Shown: positions 1-5,815, counted from the first letter of the stretch. The stretch is DNA of 6,042 nt from Methanodesulfokora sp964525965 (GCA_964525965.1 CAZGKA010000093.1:1-6042), one strand, 5' to 3'. Made by a program: numbers and translations. The notes: a model not told the origin generated them from the sequence alone.

Positions 1-103
1 ACTTAAAAAATTTCCCCAAAAAATCAGAAAAAAACATTTTCTTACCTTAAATGAAAAATTAATGACGTAATTTCTCCGCCTTCCTCGAAAGAAATGATTT
101 ACA

Positions 104-127
104 CTGATATTTTTCTGATATTTTTCT
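104..127. repeat. Perfect 11-bp tandem duplication
   Basis: The unit TGATATTTTTC occurs twice back to back (105-115 and 116-126), and the identity extends one base on each side. With a period of about one helical turn it could be a protein-binding site, or simply slippage in AT-rich DNA. Nothing nearby decides between these. Confidence 0.6.
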
Positions 128-201
128 AGGTGGAGACAAAAATGGATTTTGTGTAAATTCTTTGTTTATTACATGCGATTTCACCTTGCTTATTGCTACC
201 T

Positions 202-237
202 AATAACACTACCTTTAATTAAGTGTTATTCTTTTTT
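202..237 (+). terminator. Inverted repeat plus T-run, terminator-like
   Basis: AATAACACT (202-210) pairs perfectly with AGTGTTATT (222-230) across an 11-nt loop, and CTTTTTT follows at 231-237. Read on the plus strand this has the shape of an intrinsic terminator, but no plus-strand gene is visible upstream in the window. Read on the minus strand it lies about 65 bp beyond the stop of the hydrogenase protease gene and lacks a following T-run. It could mark the 3' end of a transcript or be an operator. The stem is AT-rich, so its stability at high temperature is doubtful. Confidence 0.4.
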
Positions 238-239
238 CC

Positions 240-257
240 GCTTTTCTTTGGGAAAGC
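240..257 (+). repeat. Short hairpin next to the inverted repeat
   Basis: GCTTTTC (240-246) pairs with GGAAAGC (251-257), seven pairs including one G-T, around the loop TTTG. It lies three bases past the T-run of the neighbouring inverted repeat, so the two form a tandem pair of possible RNA hairpins downstream of the minus-strand protease gene. The function is unknown. Confidence 0.35.
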
Positions 258-295
258 TTGGTATAGTACTAAAACATCAACGTTTGCTGGGGAGA

Positions 296-775
296 TCATC
301 TTTTCAGGTTATCTATAATACCTAATATTATTCGCTCCACACGATCTAGCACCTCTATCACGGGAACCGAGAGGCTCGTGCTCACTGCGACATTCTCGGG
401 CTCAACCCCCACTATGAACACCTTCTTCGGAAGAAACCCTAGGGCCTTGGCCAGAGCAAGGACGGATTCCAGATCCGCTTCGTGGTAGCTCATGTGCATC
501 AGAGAGGAAGCTTTCTCGGGATCTATGTTCTCTATATCTCCCGGCTCTATCTCCTCCACGAAGATATCTCCCGGCTTTCCACCTTTGGAGACAGCATCAA
601 CAACGATGAGCGCATCGAAGTCAGCCATATCGTAAAGAAGCTCAATCATGGAGTTCCCATAATCCTCGACCTCGACATCCGGAGGGAGCTTCTCTCTTAT
701 TCTCTCAACCAGCCGGGGACCGAGGCCATCGTCTCCCAAGAGCACGTTCCCTACTCCAGCTACCAGTATCCTCAT
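296..775 (-). CDS. NiFe-hydrogenase maturation protease (HybD/HycI/FrhD family)
   Basis: This is a 159-residue cytoplasmic endopeptidase of the family that clips the C-terminal tail of a NiFe-hydrogenase large subunit once nickel is inserted. The N-terminus carries the family signature GVGNVLLGDDGLG (residues 7-19). By comparison with E. coli HybD, the nickel-sensing ligands would be D16, D60 (in VVDAV) and H98 (in SYHEADL). The segment GVEPENV (123-129) matches the conserved GIEP motif, and the length fits the family. The start at 775 was chosen because homologues begin right before this glycine-rich motif. ATG at 796 is the main alternative and would lie 6-8 nt after the start site predicted from the TATA element. 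Longer frames back to 871 would overlap the promoter and add an atypical leader. No Shine-Dalgarno is clear, so a leaderless or short-leader mRNA is likely. The hydrogenase itself is not in the window, so the target cannot be named. Confidence 0.88.
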   Translation of the reverse strand: MRILVAGVGNVLLGDDGLGPRLVERIREKLPPDVEVEDYGNSMIELLYDMADFDALIVVDAVSKGGKPGDIFVEEIEPGDIENIDPEKASSLMHMSYHEADLESVLALAKALGFLPKKVFIVGVEPENVAVSTSLSVPVIEVLDRVERIILGIIDNLKR

Positions 776-824
776 CCCGACGACATCTTCAGCCATGAAG
801 GGTAAAAAGTCCCCGTCCGTGCTC

Positions 825-832
825 TTTATATA
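825..832. promoter_or_regulatory. Shared divergent archaeal TATA element
   Basis: TTTATATA on the plus strand reads TATATAAA on the minus strand, so one element could recruit TBP in either direction. An archaeal start site about 25-27 nt away would fall near 854 for the transporter, giving a 30-nt leader before ATG 884. For the hydrogenase protease it would fall near 803, giving a 6-nt leader before ATG 796 or 27 nt before ATG 775. The spacing fits both genes. Direction is normally set by a purine-rich BRE, which is not distinct on either side. Confidence 0.6.
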
Positions 833-871
833 CCTCATCGGGAGGGGTTCAGAGAGGAGGGAGTGGGGCAA

Positions 872-876
872 AGGTG
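872..876 (+). promoter_or_regulatory. Ribosome binding site deciding the permease start
   Basis: AGGTG lies seven bases before ATG 884 and matches part of the archaeal anti-Shine-Dalgarno complement GGAGGTGATC. This favours ATG 884 over the in-frame GTG at 863, where the upstream GGAGG (856-860) is only two bases away. Confidence 0.5.
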
Positions 877-883
877 GGCGGCG

Positions 884-2458
884 ATGACCTCACCGATCCA
901 AGTGCTGTGGTATGCAGCGCTCTCGATGTACAGAATGATCGCAGCGTATCTTCTCTCCCTCGTATTCTCGCTAGTAATTGGAATCTGGGCCGCAAGAAGT
1001 AAAACAGCTGAGAAGATGATAATTCCTGTTTTGGACATAATGCAAAGCGTTCCAATTCTCGGCTTCTTTCCTGTGGCCTTGATATTTTTCATGAACGTCT
1101 TGGGCCCCGTGCTGGGAGGTGAGCTCTCCTCTATCTTTCTGATCTTCACCTCCCAGGTATGGAACATGACATTCGGCGTGTACGAAAGCGTGAAGATGAT
1201 CCCCAAGGACGTGGAGGAGATGGCCCGATTTTACGGCATAGACGGATGGCTCAGGCTCATCAAGATAACGATCCCCTCGACCTACCTCAAGCTTTCCTAC
1301 AACTCCGCCCTGTCTTGGAGCAGTGGATGGTTCTTCCTGTACGCCTCAGAGATAATATCGGTCGGAGGAGCTGAGGTCAAGCTTCCGGGTCTGGGCTCAT
1401 ATCTGGCAATGGCTCTGACCTCCTCGCCGCCGAGAGTCTGGGACGCCGTGGTCGCCACGGCCACGATTCTAGCCCTAGTGGTGTTGACGCATCTCTTTGT
1501 CTGGGAACCCCTCATAAACATAAGCGCCAGTAAGGTCGGTGAGATCTCAGAAAAACCGAGAACTCTGATTTTCCTGAGGAGACTGGCCCTCCTTGGTCTC
1601 GAGAAGATAGAGGAGAGCGACTTCCTTGAGAACCTGACTGAGAGGCTGAACTCCCTGATGACGAAGATCTATCCTAGTTTGGTTAAATGGTCCAAGGTCG
1701 CCGTCATCGTCGTGATCCTGCTCTCAATAGCTCTCTCATTGAAGAGAGCACCTCCGCTAAAGTTAAGCTACCTCCTCTCATCCGAGTACATGAAGAACCC
1801 ACAGCTCCTGATGATAGGAACAATGAACTCCCTGAGGAGGGTGTTTCTGGCTCTGATAATCTCCCTAGCGTGGACCCTCCCGGTTGCCATCCTCACGCAA
1901 AGAAGCAAGCATAGAGAGAATTTCCTTCTCCTGTTCGAGCTTGTGGCCGCATTCCCCATACCTGTCCTCTGGCCATTCTTGGTCAAGTACATAATACTCC
2001 CGCTGGGGAAGCAGGGCTTTGAGCTCGCGGCCCTGACCCTCATTCTCTTCGGCTCCCAGTTCTACCTCCTGTTCAACATGGTGGCCGGAGCCAGATCCAT
2101 ACCGCCCGAGATAGATGAGATGAGAAAGATCTTCGGCATAAAAGGATTCTTGGGACTTAGAAAGATTATTCTACCCTCCATGTTCTCGTCAATGGTCACC
2201 GGCCTGATAACGGCTTGGGGAGGCGCTTGGAACACGACGATAATGGCGGAGTACATAAACATAGGGGGAAGGATTTATCCCACTGACGTGAACCAGTACG
2301 GACTCGGAACTCTCCTCAGCTTGGCTGCTTGGCAATTTGGGGACATGGGCTCCCTTCTAATAGTTCTGGCGGTGATGGTGTTGCTGATAGTGGTGTTCAA
2401 CAAGACCCTCTGGAGGGCCCTTTACAACTACTCCTCCAGGTTCAGGTTTGAGGGGTGA
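884..2458 (+). CDS. ABC anion-type transporter permease, two fused membrane halves
   Basis: This 524-residue integral membrane protein forms the channel of an ABC importer. It contains two tandem binding-protein-dependent permease domains and so resembles the archaeal 'duplicated permease' group related to nitrate/sulfonate/taurine (NitT/TauT) systems. The first half has about five hydrophobic segments (near 19-35, 55-74, 82-100, 141-159, 189-207). The second has about six (272-286, 320-337, 346-372, 382-402, 437-458, 491-510). A charged linker of about 50 residues (220-268) joins them. Each half has an EAA coupling loop that docks on the ATPase: residues 111-132 (EEMARFYGIDGW..IPS) and 409-432 (EIDEMRKIFGIKG..LPS). 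One polypeptide therefore replaces the usual permease dimer. The stop overlaps the ATPase gene region, indicating translational coupling. GTG 863 is an alternative start, adding seven residues. The substrate cannot be deduced: no substrate-binding protein is visible. Confidence 0.88.
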   Translation: MTSPIQVLWYAALSMYRMIAAYLLSLVFSLVIGIWAARSKTAEKMIIPVLDIMQSVPILGFFPVALIFFMNVLGPVLGGELSSIFLIFTSQVWNMTFGVYESVKMIPKDVEEMARFYGIDGWLRLIKITIPSTYLKLSYNSALSWSSGWFFLYASEIISVGGAEVKLPGLGSYLAMALTSSPPRVWDAVVATATILALVVLTHLFVWEPLINISASKVGEISEKPRTLIFLRRLALLGLEKIEESDFLENLTERLNSLMTKIYPSLVKWSKVAVIVVILLSIALSLKRAPPLKLSYLLSSEYMKNPQLLMIGTMNSLRRVFLALIISLAWTLPVAILTQRSKHRENFLLLFELVAAFPIPVLWPFLVKYIILPLGKQGFELAALTLILFGSQFYLLFNMVAGARSIPPEIDEMRKIFGIKGFLGLRKIILPSMFSSMVTGLITAWGGAWNTTIMAEYINIGGRIYPTDVNQYGLGTLLSLAAWQFGDMGSLLIVLAVMVLLIVVFNKTLWRALYNYSSRFRFEG

Positions 2459-2460
2459 TC
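2454..2460 (+). promoter_or_regulatory. Shine-Dalgarno overlapping the permease stop codon
   Basis: GGTGATC is an exact complement of the archaeal 16S rRNA 3' end and contains the permease stop TGA (2456-2458). It supports initiation at ATG 2464 (3 nt on) or ATG 2470 (9 nt on), and argues against the in-frame GTG at 2455, which lies inside the site. The arrangement suggests that ribosomes finishing the permease re-initiate on the ATPase. Confidence 0.65.
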
Positions 2461-2463
2461 CTG

Positions 2464-3210
2464 ATGCTCATGAGAGTCGAGAGGATAACAAAGGAGTTCA
2501 GGGTTGAGGGAGGAACCCTCAAAGTTCTGGATGATGTGGACTTCTCAGTGGACGAGGGGGTCTTTCTCTCGATAGTGGGTCCCAGCGGCTGCGGGAAGTC
2601 TACCCTCCTCAAGATAATGGGCGGAATAGAGAGACCGACCTCCGGGAGGATAATCTTCAAAGGAAGAGAGATAAAGAGTCCAGATCCGAAGATATCAATG
2701 GTGTTTCAGCATTTTGCCTTGATCCCTTGGCTGACCGTCTGGGAACAGGTGGAGCTACCGCTGAAAGCCAGGGGCATCGATAAAAGAAGGAGGGAAAAGT
2801 TGGTCAAGAAGTGGCTTAAGAAGGTCGGCTTGTACGAGTTCATGGACGCCCTACCCAAGGAGCTCTCAGGAGGGATGAAGCAGAGGGTTGGCATAGCCAG
2901 GGCTTTGGCCGTGGAACCAGATCTCCTGCTCATGGACGAACCCTTCTCAGCCCTGGACGAGCTGACGGCCGACTCCCTGAGGGAGGAAATTCTCGAGCTT
3001 TGGAAGAGCGAGACGCAGGTTAAATCTGTGGTGATGGTCACGCACAACGTTGAGGAGGCCGTTTACATGTCTGACTACGTGGTCGTCCTCTCCAGAAGGC
3101 CCTCCAAGATATTGGGTATCGTCGAGATAGATCTGAGAAGGCCCAGGGATACAAGAAGCTCAGAATTCTATAACAAGATGGATGAGGTCTACAGCGTGCT
3201 CTCCGGGTGA
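2464..3210 (+). CDS. ABC transporter ATPase, NitT/TauT type
   Basis: This is a 248-residue cytoplasmic ATPase that powers the fused permease encoded just upstream. All nucleotide-binding motifs are intact, numbered from ATG 2464: Walker A GPSGCGKST (39-47), Q-loop glutamine Q82 within MVFQHFALIPWLTV, signature LSGGMKQR (134-141), Walker B LLLMDEP (154-160), D-loop SALD (162-165) and switch histidine H194 (VTHNVEEA). The phrase FQ..ALIPWLTVWEQV is typical of the nitrate/sulfonate/taurine branch. The protein ends about ten residues after RRPRD and EFYNKMDEVYSVL, which is where related archaeal and actinobacterial ATPases continue into an AAA-associated C-terminal domain. That domain is encoded separately here, at 3520-3996. 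GTG 2455 and ATG 2470 are alternative starts. Two identical ATPases, or one dimer, would serve the two permease halves. The substrate is unknown. Confidence 0.92.
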   Translation: MLMRVERITKEFRVEGGTLKVLDDVDFSVDEGVFLSIVGPSGCGKSTLLKIMGGIERPTSGRIIFKGREIKSPDPKISMVFQHFALIPWLTVWEQVELPLKARGIDKRRREKLVKKWLKKVGLYEFMDALPKELSGGMKQRVGIARALAVEPDLLLMDEPFSALDELTADSLREEILELWKSETQVKSVVMVTHNVEEAVYMSDYVVVLSRRPSKILGIVEIDLRRPRDTRSSEFYNKMDEVYSVLSG

Positions 3211-3391
3211 AAATCATCTTTTAATGTTGTAATGCTCTCATGAGAAACAAGACATAATCTAAAAAAGGATCCAAGGACCTTCCTCCAACGAATAGGCCTA
3301 TAAAAAAGACGTTTTCTTAGTTTTGGATCTTATACACGCCTCCAAAGTCCTTTAAGAAAATCACAGAACTCAACAGGAGCTTAGCGCATTA

Positions 3392-3443
3392 ATGAAGTCC
3401 TCCATCCCTAAAAGGAGGCTTGAGGACTTTCATGCTCTCCTTT
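3392..3443 (+). repeat. Two overlapping, mutually exclusive inverted repeats
   Basis: ATGAAGTCCTC (3392-3402) pairs with GAGGACTTTCAT (3422-3433), eleven pairs with one bulged T. Inside it, AAAGGAG (3411-3417) can instead pair with CTCCTTT (3437-3443), and CCTCC (3399-3403) with GGAGG (3414-3418). The first two stems cross each other, so they would form either a pseudoknot or a two-state switch. The location is 75-130 nt before the next start codon, upstream of that gene's predicted TATA element. Confidence 0.45.
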
Positions 3444-3475
3444 GAGTTTTGGGCGGAAGTCCAGCTTCTAAGGAG

Positions 3476-3486
3476 AAATATTTATC
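3476..3486 (+). promoter_or_regulatory. TATA-like promoter for the AAA-associated domain gene
   Basis: AAATATTTATC is AT-rich and centred about 39 bp before the TTG start at 3520, so transcription would begin near 3507 with a leader of about 13 nt. A purine-rich stretch (AAGGAGA, 3470-3476) sits where a BRE would be. This suggests the gene has its own promoter rather than depending only on the transporter operon. Confidence 0.4.
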
Positions 3487-3519
3487 AATCTCTCTAAGCA
3501 GTTTTATTTCAGATCAGGA

Positions 3520-3996
3520 TTGGGCGAAGCTCCTGTATCATACTCCCGGCTATTGGGGCTTCTCAGAATGCTGGAGGATATGAATGGAAAGACCGATGTG
3601 GCAAGACTTTCGGAAGAGAGCGAGCTTGATATAGACAAGCTCTTCCCTGTAATGACCTTCGCCAAAACTCTTGGCTTGGTTGAAGTGCACGATGGGGACA
3701 TCCTCCTCACAGAGGAGGGAAAAGCTTTCTTGAGGATGTCCCACGACGAAAGAGCCAAGTACCTAAAGGAAAAGCTTCTGGGAATAGAAACATTCAGAAG
3801 AGTCAAGGAGGAACTAGCTAGGAGAGGATTCATAGAGAAGGAAGAAGTCCTCTCGAAGCTGTTGGATAAAGATTTCAGCTTTTGTGAGAATGCAGATGAG
3901 GCATTTGAGTGCTTAGTTCTGTGGGGTGTTTACGCGGGCATATTTGACTATGACGGAGAAGAGGAGGTTCTATATCCGAGTGAGTCAGATCCATAA
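3520..3996 (+). CDS. Stand-alone AAA-associated C-terminal domain protein
   Basis: The 158-residue protein resembles the AAA-associated C-terminal domain (AAA_assoc_C family) normally attached to NitT/TauT-type ABC ATPases. Residues 11-70 look like a winged helix: SRLLGLLRMLEDMNGKTDV, then SELDIDKLFPVMTFAKTLGLVEV and the wing DGDILLTEEGKAFL. Residues 75-145 form a helical part ending in LVLWGVYAGIFDYD, the most characteristic family stretch. There is no signal peptide or membrane segment. The gene follows the ATPase, which lacks this domain, so the product probably binds and regulates the transporter, perhaps sensing a ligand or the energy state; the precise role of the family is not established. 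The start is TTG, because a stop (3469-3471) lies upstream and the domain begins about ten residues in; no other start codon fits. DNA binding by the winged helix is an alternative. Confidence 0.75.
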   Translation: MGEAPVSYSRLLGLLRMLEDMNGKTDVARLSEESELDIDKLFPVMTFAKTLGLVEVHDGDILLTEEGKAFLRMSHDERAKYLKEKLLGIETFRRVKEELARRGFIEKEEVLSKLLDKDFSFCENADEAFECLVLWGVYAGIFDYDGEEEVLYPSESDP

Positions 3997-4037
3997 AAAG
4001 AGAGAAACTCGAATTGCTCTTGTTATCTCTTATCCTT

Positions 4038-4045
4038 CCTTTTTA
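4038..4045 (+). terminator. T-run after the AAA-associated domain gene
   Basis: The run CCTTTTTA begins about 42 bp past the TAA stop, within a pyrimidine-rich stretch from 4018. Archaeal RNA polymerase stops at T-runs without needing a hairpin, and the next gene has its own TATA element downstream of this site. Confidence 0.35.
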
Positions 4046-4084
4046 CACGAACAGGTCAGGTCAGATTTTCCTGAAAAACTGAAT

Positions 4085-4095
4085 AGATTTTAAAG
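4085..4095 (+). promoter_or_regulatory. TATA-like promoter for the metallo-hydrolase gene
   Basis: TTTTAAA (4088-4094) is preceded by a purine-rich BRE-like stretch (GAAAAACTGAATAGA). A start site about 25 nt downstream of the centre falls near 4116, immediately before ATG 4118, which points to leaderless translation and argues against ATG 4106. Confidence 0.5.
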
Positions 4096-4117
4096 AACTT
4101 CCAATATGCTATTTTCG

Positions 4118-4981
4118 ATGCAAACCTTCAGGAAGCTAGGTAAAGGAGTACTCTTGCTGCCTGGAAGCCCAACAACGATCTTAGTTCCCTCAGATGATGG
4201 TTATTACGTCATAGATCCTGGGTCCAAAAGAAACAGGTCAGGGCTTCTCTCATCGAAGAGAATAAAAGGCATTTTAATAACTCATTGCCATTCGGATCAT
4301 GTATTAGCGGCCGCCTACATTAAGGACGGGGGCGAAGGAGTGTACGCCCCCGCAGTGGAATCCTGCTCGATAAAGCATACCGGGCTGAGGAGCTTTACAA
4401 CATTTGGAGGAGTGCCTCCCAAGACAAGTCTGCTCTTTGAAGTAGTTGGAGTCGAAGTGAACCACCAATTTGACCCTCCGTTTGAAATCGGCACCCTAGA
4501 AGCCCTACCCCTTCCAGGGCACACATATGGACAGGTGGGATATTCAGGGAAGGGTTTTCTCTATGCTGCCGATTCACTCTTTGGCGATAGGCTTCTCAAG
4601 CGGGTAGTTATACCATACCATCAGGACCACGGGGAAGCCCTTAAAACTCTCCATATGCTCAGAGAGAGATATAGAGAGTTCAAGAAGATAGTCCCATCAC
4701 ATGGACCAGTTGTTGAGGGGGGAAAAGCAAGAGAGCTCATCGATCTAAACATAAAACACTTGAAAAAGCTTGAACGGAAGATACTAGATCTTCTTAGCAG
4801 AGATCTAACAGTGGAGGAGCTTACGCTCAGGATTATTCGGGAAGGAGGAGGAAAACCAACTCCCAGATCTCTTCTGCTCGGATCAATAACACTAAAGTCA
4901 ATCCTCTCCAGTCTTCACAGTGATGGAAAAGTAGAACCGAGGATTTCAGATAAGGGGATTGCTTGGTCACGTTCTCGATAG
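4118..4981 (+). CDS. Metallo-beta-lactamase-fold hydrolase with helical C-terminal domain
   Basis: The 287-residue protein is a soluble metal-dependent hydrolase of the glyoxalase II/LACTB2-like branch. The metal-binding signature HCHSDH is at residues 56-61 (ligands H56, H58, D60, H61). Further ligands are H135 in LPGHT, D152 in AADSLFG and H195 in PSHGP, a complete set for a two-metal (usually zinc) site. After about residue 205 a region rich in charged helices follows, with KPTPRSLLLGSITLKSILSSL and DGKVEP, resembling the winged-helix-like C-terminal domain of LACTB2-type members. The substrate may be a thioester, phosphodiester or RNA and cannot be told from the sequence. ATG 4106 would add four residues, but ATG 4118 fits both the TATA element and the usual family N-terminus. 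The gene stands alone, convergent with the formate dehydrogenase operon. Confidence 0.85.
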   Translation: MQTFRKLGKGVLLLPGSPTTILVPSDDGYYVIDPGSKRNRSGLLSSKRIKGILITHCHSDHVLAAAYIKDGGEGVYAPAVESCSIKHTGLRSFTTFGGVPPKTSLLFEVVGVEVNHQFDPPFEIGTLEALPLPGHTYGQVGYSGKGFLYAADSLFGDRLLKRVVIPYHQDHGEALKTLHMLRERYREFKKIVPSHGPVVEGGKARELIDLNIKHLKKLERKILDLLSRDLTVEELTLRIIREGGGKPTPRSLLLGSITLKSILSSLHSDGKVEPRISDKGIAWSRSR

Positions 4982-5035
4982 GGGGACTTGCTCAACGTCT
5001 TCCTTAGTACGGCGGACTTACTAAAATAGAAAAGG

Positions 5036-5055
5036 AGAGTTCTCGAATTTTCTTT
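5036..5055 (+). terminator. Weak terminator after the hydrolase gene
   Basis: A small dyad GAGA-GT-TCTC is followed by TTTTCTTT (5048-5055), about 70 bp beyond the TAG stop of the hydrolase gene. T-rich tracts like this can stop archaeal RNA polymerase. It lies beside the opposite-facing T-run of the converging operon. Confidence 0.35.
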
Positions 5056-5059
5056 GTAT

Positions 5060-5071
5060 AAAAAAAGAAAA
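5060..5071 (-). terminator. T-run terminator of the formate dehydrogenase operon
   Basis: Read on the minus strand, TTTTCTTTTTTT begins 19 bp past the TAA stop of the cytochrome b gene. It is the strongest T-tract in the gap between the two converging genes and fits factor-independent archaeal termination. Confidence 0.55.
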
Positions 5072-5089
5072 CAGAGCAGTGTGGGTGTA

Positions 5090-5815
5090 TTAGGAAGATA
5101 TCTCCTCCTCGTTCAGTTTCTTGTACCATCTAGGATGCTTCTCCTTAACGATCTCTTCATCTATAGTTCCCGTTCTAAACATGGCATGAGCGAAGACCCT
5201 GTGCTCTGGAATCATTGTGGCCAGATATACATGAACCACAAGCCCGCACACTGCTAGGTAGAAGCCAATGTCGTGCAACAGGTGAGCCATCTCATAAGCT
5301 CCGGTGCTGAAATATCCGCGGAACCACATGATGAGGCCCGTTATGTACATCCACAGCGTGCCGAAGATCACAATCCATATCCAAGCCTTTTGCCCCAGGT
5401 TGTACTTTCCAAACTCAGCTTTCCTCTTGTGTATGTAGTAATCAACGAGCTCTTTAACCCCTCTCTTGAAAGCTGAGAAGCTCCACTCCTCGGGCCATAT
5501 GTGTAGTTTCCCTGCATGAGATAATTCGTAGAAGAAATATGGTATCAACACCATGGCCAATCCCAGAGCAGCCAACCTGTGGAGCATTCTAGCTACTTCT
5601 AGTCCTACAGATACTGCGCTGGTGGAGGAGAGTAGTGTGTTAAGCGGAGATCCGAGCGCATAGGCCACCCACCAGAATGCTCTCTCGTTTATCAAAGGAA
5701 GCCCTGTGATAAGAAAGATTGCAGTAAAGTGTATTAAATGCTTATGCACCCAGATCTGAGCTTCAGTAAATGCTCTGATGACCCTAGACATACCTCCTCT
5801 ACTCTTGTCGGTCAT
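5090..5815 (-). CDS. fdnI: Formate dehydrogenase-N type gamma subunit, diheme cytochrome b
   Basis: This 241-residue membrane cytochrome takes electrons from the iron-sulfur beta subunit and passes them to a quinone. Four hydrophobic segments lie near residues 25-42, 77-97, 143-164 and 178-200. Aligned by eye to E. coli FdnI, the heme ligands are H24 (first helix), H79 (MLHRL), H181 (LLHDIG) and H195 (VVHVYLA). The 14-residue spacing of the last pair equals that of E. coli H155/H169. The signature GKYNLGQK (136-143) before helix 3 and the tail KHPRWYKK (226-233) also match E. coli closely. The start has a perfect ribosome binding site and its ATG overlaps the stop of the beta-subunit gene (ATGA), showing translational coupling. 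It is the last gene of the operon. A related cytochrome b of another molybdoenzyme is possible but less likely given the GKYN motif. Confidence 0.9.
   Translation of the reverse strand: MTDKSRGGMSRVIRAFTEAQIWVHKHLIHFTAIFLITGLPLINERAFWWVAYALGSPLNTLLSSTSAVSVGLEVARMLHRLAALGLAMVLIPYFFYELSHAGKLHIWPEEWSFSAFKRGVKELVDYYIHKRKAEFGKYNLGQKAWIWIVIFGTLWMYITGLIMWFRGYFSTGAYEMAHLLHDIGFYLAVCGLVVHVYLATMIPEHRVFAHAMFRTGTIDEEIVKEKHPRWYKKLNEEEISS

Larger units (their letters stand above)
1..295. other. AT-rich intergenic region without a recognisable gene
   Basis: No convincing coding sequence or RNA gene is visible on either strand. The stretch is much richer in A and T than the rest of the window and contains many A- and T-runs. 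It lies downstream of the minus-strand hydrogenase protease gene. It holds a perfect 11-bp tandem duplication (104-127), a perfect 9-bp inverted repeat followed by a T-run (202-237) and a second short hairpin (240-257), listed separately. An open plus-strand frame from the left edge to a TAA at 68-70 is lysine-rich and low-complexity, so it is not called as a gene. Confidence 0.6.
3211..3519 (+). other. 309-bp gap with possible structured RNA or leader
   Basis: No gene of normal length is present. The first bases after the ATPase stop include a weak T-run (CTTTT, 3216-3220). AGGATCCAA (3266-3274) can pair with TTGGATCTT (3323-3331), nine pairs including one G-T. A TATA-like CTATAAAAAA lies at 3298-3307. 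The motif AAGTCC recurs at 3345-3350, 3395-3400 and 3457-3462, and its complement GGACTT at 3425-3430, so several foldings compete. The right end holds the promoter of the next gene. This could be a non-coding RNA, a regulatory leader, or the remains of a sequence that separated a once-fused domain from the ATPase. Confidence 0.4.

Noticed and set aside
2..70. Open plus-strand frame ending in TAA at 68-70 as a gene remnant
   Set aside because: It is short, dominated by lysine codons from A-runs, and has no protein-like pattern; chance in AT-rich DNA explains it.
482..805. 107-residue plus-strand open frame opposite the hydrogenase protease
   Set aside because: It is the antisense shadow of a well-supported gene and shows no family motifs.
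776..871. Upstream extension of the hydrogenase protease to 871
   Set aside because: The added 32 residues precede the conserved N-terminal glycine motif, are atypical for the family and run across the TATA element and into the divergent gene's leader. Only ATG 796 remains a fair alternative.
835..1206. 123-residue minus-strand open frame opposite the permease start
   Set aside because: It is antisense to the permease coding sequence, spans its promoter leader and has no recognisable domain.
3392..3445. 17-codon frame starting ATG AAG TCC and ending TGA
   Set aside because: It coincides with the inverted repeats, has no well-placed ribosome binding site and no recognisable leader-peptide pattern such as repeated codons for one amino acid.
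4052..4064. CAGGTCAGGTCAG short repeat before the hydrolase promoter
   Set aside because: It is only two and a half copies of a 5-bp unit, too short to separate from chance, with no spacing relation to the TATA element.
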